NCBI GenBank assembly: GCA_031254175.1
Contig: JAIRUY010000055.1
Location: forward strand, 1 to 8,111
From: Treponema sp.
Lineage (GTDB): Bacteria; Spirochaetota; Spirochaetia; Treponematales; Breznakiellaceae
Direction of reading: 5' to 3'
Length of the DNA stretch: 8,111 bases
Made by a program: the position numbers and the translations under genes
Shown here: in pieces, positions 1 through 4,204 of the stretch
Position numbering within the stretch: position 1 is the stretch's first letter
Layout of the letters: each line of letters starts with the position of its first letter
Notes under the pieces: model-generated
Database searches by the model: none
Seen by the model: only the letters and a program-made list of their open reading frames with translations
What the model was told of the DNA's origin: nothing

Positions 1-89
1 CCAATCTGCCAACGGCAGATATAAAGCGCGTAAACATGGCAAAATGTGCCTGCAGGTACAAGTTCGCAGGGTTCGAGGTAAGAATTTAG
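1..89 (+). CDS. Possible C-terminal end of an unidentified gene, cut by the window edge
   Basis: Reading from base 3, an open frame runs to TAG at 87-89 and encodes about 28 residues ending in CRYKFAGFEVRI. The mix of charged and aromatic residues looks protein-like, but the frame starting at base 2 is also open here (to about 138), so the call is weak. I do not recognise the family. A 7-bp inverted repeat (4-10 with 14-20) lies inside it. The upstream sequence is needed to decide which frame, if either, is coding. Confidence 0.25.
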   Translation, partial: NLPTADIKRVNMAKCACRYKFAGFEVRI

Positions 90-125
90 AGATTTTTTGT
101 TGGGTTTTACTTTGCTATTGGTTAG

Positions 126-145
126 TTGACTCTGTTTAGAGTCAA
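126..145. repeat. Perfect 8-bp palindrome with 4-nt loop
   Basis: TTGACTCT (126-133) and AGAGTCAA (138-145) are exact reverse complements separated by GTTT. It lies just upstream of the heptamer array. There is no U-tract after it on the plus strand, so it is not a typical terminator. It could be a protein-binding dyad or part of a repeat element. Confidence 0.6.
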
Positions 146-157
146 AGGTGTATAATT

Positions 158-227
158 GTTGCCTGTTGCCTGTTGCCTGTTGCCTGTTGCCTGTTGCCTG
201 TTGCCTGTTGCCTGTTGCCTGTTGCCT
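158..227. repeat. Heptanucleotide tandem repeat, (GTTGCCT)x10
   Basis: Ten perfect, uninterrupted copies of GTTGCCT fill 70 bases (AGGCAAC on the other strand). Seven is not a multiple of three, so any frame through the array cycles through all three readings; this explains the repetitive peptides in the long open frames here, which I do not regard as genes. Perfect identity between copies suggests recent expansion or active slippage. It would work as a variable-number locus for strain typing. Confidence 0.97.
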
Positions 228-231
228 TAGG

Positions 232-254
232 GCAATTCGGCTTTGCCGAATTGC
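232..254. repeat. Perfect 10-bp hairpin next to the heptamer array
   Basis: GCAATTCGGC (232-241) pairs exactly with GCCGAATTGC (245-254) around a TTT loop. It begins four bases after the last heptamer copy. No T-run follows on the plus strand and no clear one on the minus strand, so a terminator role is not supported. It may be a boundary element of the repeat array. Confidence 0.75.
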
Positions 255-360
255 AAGTGCCGAGGTGTGTGCTTTTCCTTATATTGTGAGTTTTTGTACT
301 CATTATGATGATTTTGCCATATCTGGGAAAAACAGTCAACTTTGTTAAAAAGGAGAAAAT

Positions 361-396
361 ATGACCGCAAATCATGCGAGAGCGGTTAGCCCCTAG
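361..396 (+). other. Possible 11-residue ORF with a strong ribosome-binding site
   Basis: AAGGAG at 350-355 sits five bases before an ATG at 361, a better ribosome-binding site than several real genes in this window have. The frame encodes only MTANHARAVSP before TAG at 394-396. It could be a leader peptide, the remnant of a decayed gene, or chance. No promoter was clearly identified, and no gene follows in a position that would suggest attenuation. Confidence 0.2.
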
Positions 397-478
397 TGTC
401 TTTTTCTCCAAACCCACCCCCACATATAGCGTACCCTACATCTTTTCTCTAAAAATCTACAAAATCCACACTTTAAAA

Positions 479-594
479 CATTTGCAAAATTTCAATTTTG
501 CAAATGCTACCAATTAAAAGCGTGTTTCGTAGCCTTTAGGCGAGAAACCGCAAGCTACTAATTAAAAATAAACAATTTTTAATTAGTAGCATTT
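479..594. repeat. Cluster of three stem-loops with competing pairings
   Basis: Hairpin A: 13-bp arms 479-491 and 494-506. Hairpin B: GCG at 520-522 and GTTTC at 524-528 pair with GAAAC at 544-548 and CGC at 549-551, with a GCC/GGC tip inside (532-541). Hairpin C: 15-bp perfect arms 554-568 and 576-590 around a 7-nt loop. The motif AAATGCTACyAATTAAAA at 502-519 is also the near-perfect reverse complement (17 of 18) of the right arm of C extended to 594, so that arm can pair with either left copy. Pairing with the distal copy would enclose B and break A. The cluster ends six bases before the -35 of the next gene, so it would not be part of that transcript. It may be a mobile repeat, a structured RNA from another promoter, or a terminator for upstream transcription (a T-rich stretch, ATTTTCCTCTTT, follows C). 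Confidence 0.7.
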
Positions 595-599
595 TCCTC

Positions 600-629
600 T
601 TTACACTATACATTTGTATAGTATATAAT
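600..629 (+). promoter_or_regulatory. Probable sigma-70 promoter of the UmuD-like gene, near-leaderless
   Basis: TTTACA (600-605) and TATAAT (624-629) are separated by 18 bases. Transcription would start around base 636, which is the A of the gene's ATG. There is no purine-rich ribosome-binding site before that ATG, which fits a leaderless transcript. Confidence 0.5.
605..622. promoter_or_regulatory. Candidate operator, 18-bp dyad in the promoter spacer
   Basis: ACTATACA (605-612) and TGTATAGT (615-622) are perfect reverse complements around a TT centre, between the -35 and -10 hexamers. A repressor bound here would block the polymerase. The gene is SOS-like, so an SOS repressor is one candidate, but the sequence is not the E. 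coli CTG-N10-CAG LexA box and the regulator is unknown. Confidence 0.45.
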
Positions 630-635
630 ATAAGT

Positions 636-1082
636 ATGACAGGAAAAGCCACAGGGTTTGCAAGTCCGGCACAGGGCTATGAGGAAATGGCAATAGACCT
701 TAACCGCCTATTGGTAGTAAATCCCCCTGCTACATTCTTTATGCGCCTTGAAACTTCCGAAATGGAAGGGCTGGGCTTACCCTCTGGCTCTATCCTTGTC
801 GTAGACCGCTCTATAAACCCAAAACAAAATTCTATTTTAGTGATCCGCCACGAAGGTCAATTCCTCTGCCGCCAGTTTTGTAAAGACGAAAACAACACAG
901 GTTATTTCACCAACGGAAAAGAAAAAATCTACCCAGTCGCCGATGACGCTTCTGGTAGTTGCGCAAAGTCTGAGCGTGACGGCAGGCGTGCTGGCGCACG
1001 AAAGTATCTTTGGATTCTCCGCTGTAGGAGACAAGCGAATAAAAGCAACGAAAATAGCTCGAATAAAATATCCAGCACTTAA
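636..1082 (+). CDS. UmuD-like S24 family protein, catalytic dyad altered and C-terminus replaced
   Basis: Residues 7-105 resemble UmuD, the SOS protein whose cleaved form UmuD' joins UmuC in error-prone polymerase V. GFASPAQGYEE, IDLNRLL, ATFFMR and GSILVVDRSI match UmuD in order without gaps. The ATG lies about six residues before the point matching the UmuD Cys24-Gly25 cleavage site, so the protein is made in nearly processed form. In an ungapped alignment the nucleophile Ser60 falls on Glu42 (TSEMEG, with Ser41 beside it) and Lys97 on Arg79 (FLCRQF), so self-cleavage is doubtful. After about residue 108 the frame runs into the palindromic element at 960-1205. The last 40 residues (from CAKSERDGRRAG) are therefore repeat-encoded, and the terminal FGVV-type strand of UmuD is missing. 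No umuC follows. It may be a decaying gene or a non-catalytic Treponema variant. Family assignment is firm; function is not. Confidence 0.75.
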   Translation: MTGKATGFASPAQGYEEMAIDLNRLLVVNPPATFFMRLETSEMEGLGLPSGSILVVDRSINPKQNSILVIRHEGQFLCRQFCKDENNTGYFTNGKEKIYPVADDASGSCAKSERDGRRAGARKYLWILRCRRQANKSNENSSNKISST

Positions 1083-1205
1083 TACTAAATTTTTCTTTGT
1101 AACTATATGCTTACTTTTATTAAGTGCTGGGTGGCTCCGCAGGCGGATTCCCCAAACACTTTCCTGTGCGCCGGCACGCCTGCCGTCACGCTCAGACTTT
1201 GCGCA
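960..1205. repeat. Imperfect palindromic (MITE/REP-like) element of about 250 bp
   Basis: The outer arms 960-999 and 1166-1205 are reverse complements at 39 of 40 positions (only base 992 differs). Similarity continues inward, more diverged and with small gaps, through about 1000-1034 and 1131-1165, giving arms of about 75 bp. The two arms are read as the same peptide, TPAVTLRLCA, on opposite strands. No transposase frame fits inside and I found no clear target-site duplication. It lies between two convergent genes and supplies the C-terminal codons of the UmuD-like gene. A non-autonomous mobile element or a large REP-type palindrome both fit. Confidence 0.8.
1072..1130. repeat. Inner 13-bp inverted repeat of the palindromic element
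   Basis: CCAGCACTTAATA (1072-1084) and TATTAAGTGCTGG (1118-1130) are exact reverse complements around a 33-nt AT-rich loop. The stem is nested inside the larger palindrome but its centre is shifted by about 19 bases, because the left half carries extra A-rich sequence (about 1036-1071). No U-tract follows, so it is not a standard terminator. Confidence 0.75.
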
Positions 1206-1219
1206 GTGAACACTAGGTA

Positions 1220-2452
1220 TCAGCGGTTTAACCGCATCCAGTCTGACAGCCTTCTTTCCAAAGGATATATTTCATCTGCGTTTTTGCTGCGGGCTCGATC
1301 GCGAAGATATGGCAGCACAATCCGCTCTTTAATGGAAGCCCAGTTGCCGGGAAGTATATTTGGAGGCATAAAGTTTTCGGAAGGGGGCATTCGGCCTAAA
1401 AGTTCAGGGTAGTAACGGGGGAAGATTTGTTCAGTAACAGGACTGAGCGCCGAAAACCCGCCGCAAATGCCGAAAACATTGATATTTATTCTTTGGGCTC
1501 TTGAGTATTCTATCAGCATCCGCTGGCTTTCAGTCTGGAAAAACCACCGGATAAAAGCCCTTGCGGCTCCTTGAGATTTCGCTTTTTTTGGAATGCCCAT
1601 TAAAACCATATCTTCATTAACTGGAACCATGTTTTTCTCATTTATCCAGCGGAAATCCAGATTGTTCCTGCTGTCTTCGCTCAGAGTAAAAATATCCCTT
1701 GAGTCCATATAAGAAAAAAGTATGCGTCCCGATTGAACCAGCTTTTCCGGAGGTTCAAAAAAATATTTAAATGTAAAATCTTCTTCCATCTGGTTGTTGG
1801 TATTTATTTCATGAGTCCAGTTATATATAAAATCCATTGAGCGATCCAAAGCCGCAGAATCCCATGACAAAGGAACGGCCTCCCTGAACGAAGCGCCGGA
1901 AATAACAGCCGCCGTAAAGAGAAAATCATTGTTCCAGTGGGGGGAAAACCCCATTTGAGTATACGCGCCTCTGGTTACGATATTATATTTTTGGCTTAAT
2001 TCTTTTATTTCATCAAAATTTATCGTAAATGAATTTGATAGATCATGCTCCCTGTCTTTTGAAAAAATCAATGCGTGAATATTAAACGACACCGGTAAAA
2101 GATATTGTCTGCGATCTATTCTGCCAATACCGACAAGTCTGGGATAAAATGTTTCTCTGGAGATTTTTCTTTTTCCGAATAAACTGTCAAGAGATTTAAA
2201 ATATGTCTTTGTAGACGCGTTTTTCAGCCAGCTCCCAACGATGATATCCGGCCTGTCTTTGGTTTTTTCCAATTCTTCCGCCGGATTTTCATAATACCTT
2301 ACCGTAACCTTATATTTATTTTGAATATTGTTAAAATATTCCCCGTAAAGGGCAAATTCCGGACGATCTGTCCATATTTGCGCTGTTTTGATGCCGCCGC
2401 ATGAGATAAAAAATACGGTGATTAATAAAAACCAGCCATTTTTAACGCGCAT
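1220..2452 (-). CDS. Extracellular solute-binding lipoprotein (ABC transporter, family 1-like)
   Basis: Predicted substrate-binding lipoprotein of 410 aa, of the type that delivers sugars or similar solutes to an ABC importer. The start at 2452 gives a compact lipoprotein signal: MRVKNG, a hydrophobic stretch (residues 7-16) and FISC with the lipidated Cys at 18. A longer frame to 2542 would bury this signal behind 30 polar residues. Family-typical segments are RPDIIVGSW (67-75), the hinge-like YLLPVSFNIHALIFSKD (117-133) and, near the C-terminus, LMGIPKKAKSQGAARAFIRWF followed by QTESQRM. Length matches the family. No Shine-Dalgarno stands out before this ATG. No permease or ATPase gene is visible on either side, so it is an orphan here, either serving a transporter encoded elsewhere or acting as a sensor. 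The ligand cannot be told from sequence. It converges with the UmuD-like gene and diverges from the gene at 2582. Confidence 0.85.
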   Translation of the reverse strand: MRVKNGWFLLITVFFISCGGIKTAQIWTDRPEFALYGEYFNNIQNKYKVTVRYYENPAEELEKTKDRPDIIVGSWLKNASTKTYFKSLDSLFGKRKISRETFYPRLVGIGRIDRRQYLLPVSFNIHALIFSKDREHDLSNSFTINFDEIKELSQKYNIVTRGAYTQMGFSPHWNNDFLFTAAVISGASFREAVPLSWDSAALDRSMDFIYNWTHEINTNNQMEEDFTFKYFFEPPEKLVQSGRILFSYMDSRDIFTLSEDSRNNLDFRWINEKNMVPVNEDMVLMGIPKKAKSQGAARAFIRWFFQTESQRMLIEYSRAQRININVFGICGGFSALSPVTEQIFPRYYPELLGRMPPSENFMPPNILPGNWASIKERIVLPYLRDRARSKNADEIYPLERRLSDWMRLNR

Positions 2453-2483
2453 ACGAAGGAATGTTATTTCATTAATTGGGTGC

Positions 2484-2512
2484 TTGTCAATCCGATATTT
2501 GGATGATATTAT
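2484..2512 (+). promoter_or_regulatory. Strong sigma-70-type promoter for the gene at 2582
   Basis: TTGTCA (2484-2489) and TATTAT (2507-2512) are separated by exactly 17 bases. A start near 2519 would give a leader of about 63 nt before the TTG start codon at 2582. The -35 lies within 40 bases of the divergent lipoprotein's start codon. Confidence 0.65.
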
Positions 2513-2513
2513 A
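2508..2513 (-). promoter_or_regulatory. Candidate -10 of the divergent lipoprotein promoter
   Basis: On the minus strand these bases read TATAAT, a perfect -10, and would give a leader of about 50 nt to the ATG at 2452. No good -35 is visible 16-18 bases upstream, so the site may need an activator. It shares five bases with the plus-strand -10. Confidence 0.4.
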
Positions 2514-2581
2514 GAAAGGTTATGTGCGTCGTTGGTGCACATCTCAACAATATATTGCCGCTTTTTCAGGGAGATATTTCG

Positions 2582-3061
2582 TTGGAACGAATAAAAGATG
2601 CCCAGGTAATCAGGTTAATTGAGCAAATTGGAGAGCATTACCGCGCAAATATTTCTAACAGGTACTTACGTCCGCTTCTGCTTCAGCTTCAACTGGATAA
2701 AAGCACTTGGGATCAAATAGAACTTCTAACTGAAAAAATGGAGTTATTTCGGTATCAGGGATTTCATCTGGATGAACTTTACCGGCAAATATCGGCTTGC
2801 GCGCGTTTTGTAGAGGCTGCCCGTCATAATCTTATGCCTTCTCTTAGAGGGAAAATTACTTCCAGCGCCGGCGGTCCAGATAAGATACTCAGGGAAATGG
2901 CGGCAAGCAATTTTGTTTCCAATTTGCAGGTTTTTTCTGACCTTCTTAACGAATTACTTGTGGCTTTGGTAGAGATGGATAAAGCCGCTAACGGCGATTC
3001 GCCTGTATTTAAACAGGTATCAGAACTATTCAGTGTCGGACGTCTTCTGGTTGGCCACTGA
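2582..3061 (+). CDS. Conserved-looking hypothetical protein, 159 aa, helical
   Basis: I do not recognise this family. The chosen start is TTG at 2582 because AGGGAG lies eight bases before it (2568-2573). The alternative ATG at 2522 has its only purine run two bases away and lies almost at the predicted transcription start, so it is less likely; it would add 20 residues. The product has no signal peptide or membrane segment and looks mostly alpha-helical: a leucine-rich helix near 26-38 (RYLRPLLLQLQL), a charged amphipathic stretch (45-80), a glycine break (SSAGGPD, 94-100), and a hydrophobic helix near 116-131 (QVFSDLLNELLVALVE). This suggests a small cytoplasmic bundle or dimer. It has its own promoter and ends 138 bases before rplU, with the operon promoter between, so it is probably a separate unit. 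Confidence 0.7.
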   Translation: MERIKDAQVIRLIEQIGEHYRANISNRYLRPLLLQLQLDKSTWDQIELLTEKMELFRYQGFHLDELYRQISACARFVEAARHNLMPSLRGKITSSAGGPDKILREMAASNFVSNLQVFSDLLNELLVALVEMDKAANGDSPVFKQVSELFSVGRLLVGH

Positions 3062-3095
3062 CCTTTAGTCTTTTGGCAAATTACTTAAATTTCAC

Positions 3096-3124
3096 TTGAC
3101 TATTCTTTTATTTTTGGATATAAG
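3096..3124 (+). promoter_or_regulatory. Promoter of the rplU operon
   Basis: TTGACT (3096-3101) and TATAAG (3119-3124) are 17 bases apart, close to consensus. Transcription would start near 3131, leaving a leader of about 70 nt before rplU. This is the only strong promoter I see for the seven-gene operon. Confidence 0.7.
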
Positions 3125-3130
3125 AGAGAC

Positions 3131-3160
3131 AGTTGTAAAATTGCAATTTTGCAGCTACAA
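3131..3160 (+). promoter_or_regulatory. Possible structured leader of rplU
   Basis: TTGTA (3133-3137) can pair with TACAA (3156-3160), enclosing an AT-rich palindrome AAAATTGCAATTTT (3137-3150). It sits at the very start of the predicted transcript. Leaders that let a ribosomal protein repress its own operon are known upstream of rplU in other phyla, but I cannot match this one to a described class. It may be only a stabilising 5' hairpin. Confidence 0.3.
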
Positions 3161-3199
3161 CCGCTTAAGATAAAGACATTTGACGATTTGGAGAAAAAG

Positions 3200-3514
3200 A
3201 TGTACGTTTTGGTTGAATTTATGGGGAAACAATACAGGACCGAGAAAGGCGCCCTGCTCAAAGTTGATAAAATTGATGCCGAGCCCGGGACTGCCATAAA
3301 AATTGACACGGTGCTTTTGGTTTCCGGTGACGGTGCGGCAATAAAAGTAGGCAGTCCTTATGTGCAGGGCGCAAAAGTGTCCGCTACAGTGGAATCTCAC
3401 GGAAAAGACGGGAAAATTATAGTTTTCAAGTATAAACCCAAGAAAGATTATCGCCGCAAGCAGGGGCACAGACAGCAGTACTCGATTATCAAGATTGGGG
3501 ATATATCGGCCTAA
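3200..3514 (+). CDS. rplU: 50S ribosomal protein L21
   Basis: Component of the large ribosomal subunit that binds 23S rRNA. The start at 3200 gives MYVLVEFMGKQYR, the normal L21 N-terminus, with GGAG six bases upstream; an in-frame ATG at 3149 would add 17 residues not seen in the family. The product is 104 aa, as usual. The C-terminal RNA-binding signature KYKPKKDYRRKQGHRQ lies at residues 77-92. It is first in the operon, directly behind a strong promoter, and followed 24 nt later by prp and then rpmA, the widely conserved L21-Prp-L27 order. Confidence 0.97.
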   Translation: MYVLVEFMGKQYRTEKGALLKVDKIDAEPGTAIKIDTVLLVSGDGAAIKVGSPYVQGAKVSATVESHGKDGKIIVFKYKPKKDYRRKQGHRQQYSIIKIGDISA

Positions 3515-3517
3515 GGG

Positions 3518-3533
3518 CCGGCCTGGACGCCGG
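3518..3533 (+). promoter_or_regulatory. GC-rich hairpin between rplU and prp
   Basis: CCGGC (3518-3522) and GCCGG (3529-3533) flank a six-base loop in the 24-nt gap after the rplU stop. There is no U-tract. It ends five bases before the prp ATG, which lacks a good ribosome-binding site, so it may lower prp translation relative to its ribosomal-protein neighbours or make it depend on coupling from rplU. Confidence 0.4.
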
Positions 3534-3538
3534 GCTTA

Positions 3539-3898
3539 ATGATTGAAATAGAAGCAATCCTTGAGGATGACGGAACATTAAGGGCTTGCAGGGCTTCAGG
3601 TCATGCAGGGGCCGGAAAGGCCGGTACAGACATTGTCTGCGCCGCTGTTTCAGTGTTAATGAGGACGGCTTTTAATGTTCTTTCCGGCAGGAAGAACATT
3701 ACAGTACGCGGCGGCGCTCCGGAAAAAGGCCAATTGTGGCTGGAAGCCGATTATGAAGCGGACGGGAAGGATTTTCTTTTTGCCGCCGGGGTTTTCCTGA
3801 TTGAAGGACTTTCTTCAGTTGCAAAGGAATATCCCCAAAATTGCAGATTGAATATTAGCACACAACCTTCCGGGTTGTGCAATGAACGGAGGATTTAA
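3539..3898 (+). CDS. prp: Ribosomal-processing cysteine protease Prp (YsxB family)
   Basis: Cysteine protease that in Firmicutes such as Staphylococcus aureus removes an N-terminal extension from ribosomal protein L27. The signature GHAGAGKAGTDIVCAAVS (21-38) carries both catalytic residues, His22 and Cys34, at the same numbers as I recall for the S. aureus enzyme. Length (119 aa) is slightly above the usual 105-110, the excess being the C-terminal tail after about residue 108. The ATG has only a weak upstream ribosome-binding site, so translation may be coupled to rplU. The stop codon is one base before the rpmA ATG. The L27 encoded next door has no cleavable extension, so the substrate here is an open question. 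Family assignment is strong. Confidence 0.92.
   Translation: MIEIEAILEDDGTLRACRASGHAGAGKAGTDIVCAAVSVLMRTAFNVLSGRKNITVRGGAPEKGQLWLEADYEADGKDFLFAAGVFLIEGLSSVAKEYPQNCRLNISTQPSGLCNERRI
3861..3879 (+). promoter_or_regulatory. Hairpin at the prp end, just before the rpmA ribosome-binding site
   Basis: CACAACC (3861-3867) and GGTTGTG (3873-3879) are exact complements around TTCCG. It lies within the last prp codons and nine bases before the GGAGG of rpmA. Intercistronic hairpins of this kind can set messenger stability or keep a ribosome-binding site open; neither is shown here. Confidence 0.4.
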
Positions 3899-3899
3899 C

Positions 3900-4148
3900 A
3901 TGGCAAGGAAACGCGGCGGAAGCGGCGCAAAAAACGGACGGGATTCAAATCCCAAATATTTAGGAATTAAAGCATCAGATGGCGCAATTGTTAAAGCAGG
4001 AACCGTTATTGCCCGCCAGCGCGGAACCAATATTCATCCTGGCACAAACGTTGGCTGCGGCGGCGATTACACGCTTTTCGCTCTTGCGGACGGGAAAGTC
4101 AGTTTCCACCAGCGCCGCGGCCGTAAACTGGCTTCGATTGTCCAATAA
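3900..4148 (+). CDS. rpmA: 50S ribosomal protein L27
   Basis: Large-subunit protein whose N-terminal tail reaches the peptidyl transferase centre. The start at 3900 is set by GGAGG at 3888-3892, seven bases upstream, and gives MARKRGGSGAKNGRDS, the standard mature-type N-terminus. A second in-frame ATG at 3882 (MNGGFN before MARK) has no ribosome-binding site. The family signature is GTNIHPGTNVGCGGDYTLF (42-60), with Gly where many L27 proteins have Arg before the Asp. Length is 82 aa, normal. Unlike Prp-processed L27 of Firmicutes there is no extension with a paired-Phe cleavage motif, although prp lies one base upstream. Confidence 0.96.
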   Translation: MARKRGGSGAKNGRDSNPKYLGIKASDGAIVKAGTVIARQRGTNIHPGTNVGCGGDYTLFALADGKVSFHQRRGRKLASIVQ

Positions 4149-4204
4149 AAACCGCTATTTAACTCTCTACCCTTTGCCCTTTGCTTGATATATTATGAGG
4201 CAAA

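Larger units (their letters stand above)
90..599. other. Gene-poor, repeat-rich intergenic region
   Basis: I see no convincing protein gene in these 510 bases. The longer open frames on either strand simply read through the heptamer array and give periodic peptides such as NRQQATG. The region holds a short palindrome (126-145), the heptamer array (158-227), a hairpin (232-254), a tiny ORF with a good ribosome-binding site (361-396) and a stem-loop cluster (479-594). Base composition is clearly more AT-rich than in the operon on the right. Confidence 0.7.

Noticed and set aside
60..90. GGTTCGAGG resembling the T-loop of a tRNA
   Set aside because: No 5-bp T-stem forms around it and no acceptor or anticodon arm is present.
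158..227. CRISPR array
   Set aside because: The unit is 7 bp and directly tandem, with no spacers and no cas genes.
142..423. Open frames on both strands through the heptamer array (93 and 66 aa)
   Set aside because: The peptides are periodic products of the 7-bp repeat and the flanks show no family signal or ribosome-binding site.
1072..1130. Intrinsic terminator between the convergent genes
   Set aside because: The loop is 33 nt and neither strand has a U-tract after the stem.
837..1412. Several open frames across the palindromic element (on both strands, 65-101 aa)
   Set aside because: They encode the same TPAVTLRLCA peptide from both inverted arms or overlap real genes, so they are repeat shadows.
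2522..2581. ATG start at 2522 for the unknown gene
   Set aside because: The purine run is only two bases before it and the predicted transcription start is at about 2519; the TTG at 2582 has a far better ribosome-binding site.
4170..4200. Internal promoter before obg (TTGCCC with TATTAT)
   Set aside because: The spacing between possible hexamers is too short; the 56-nt gap is compatible with read-through from rplU.
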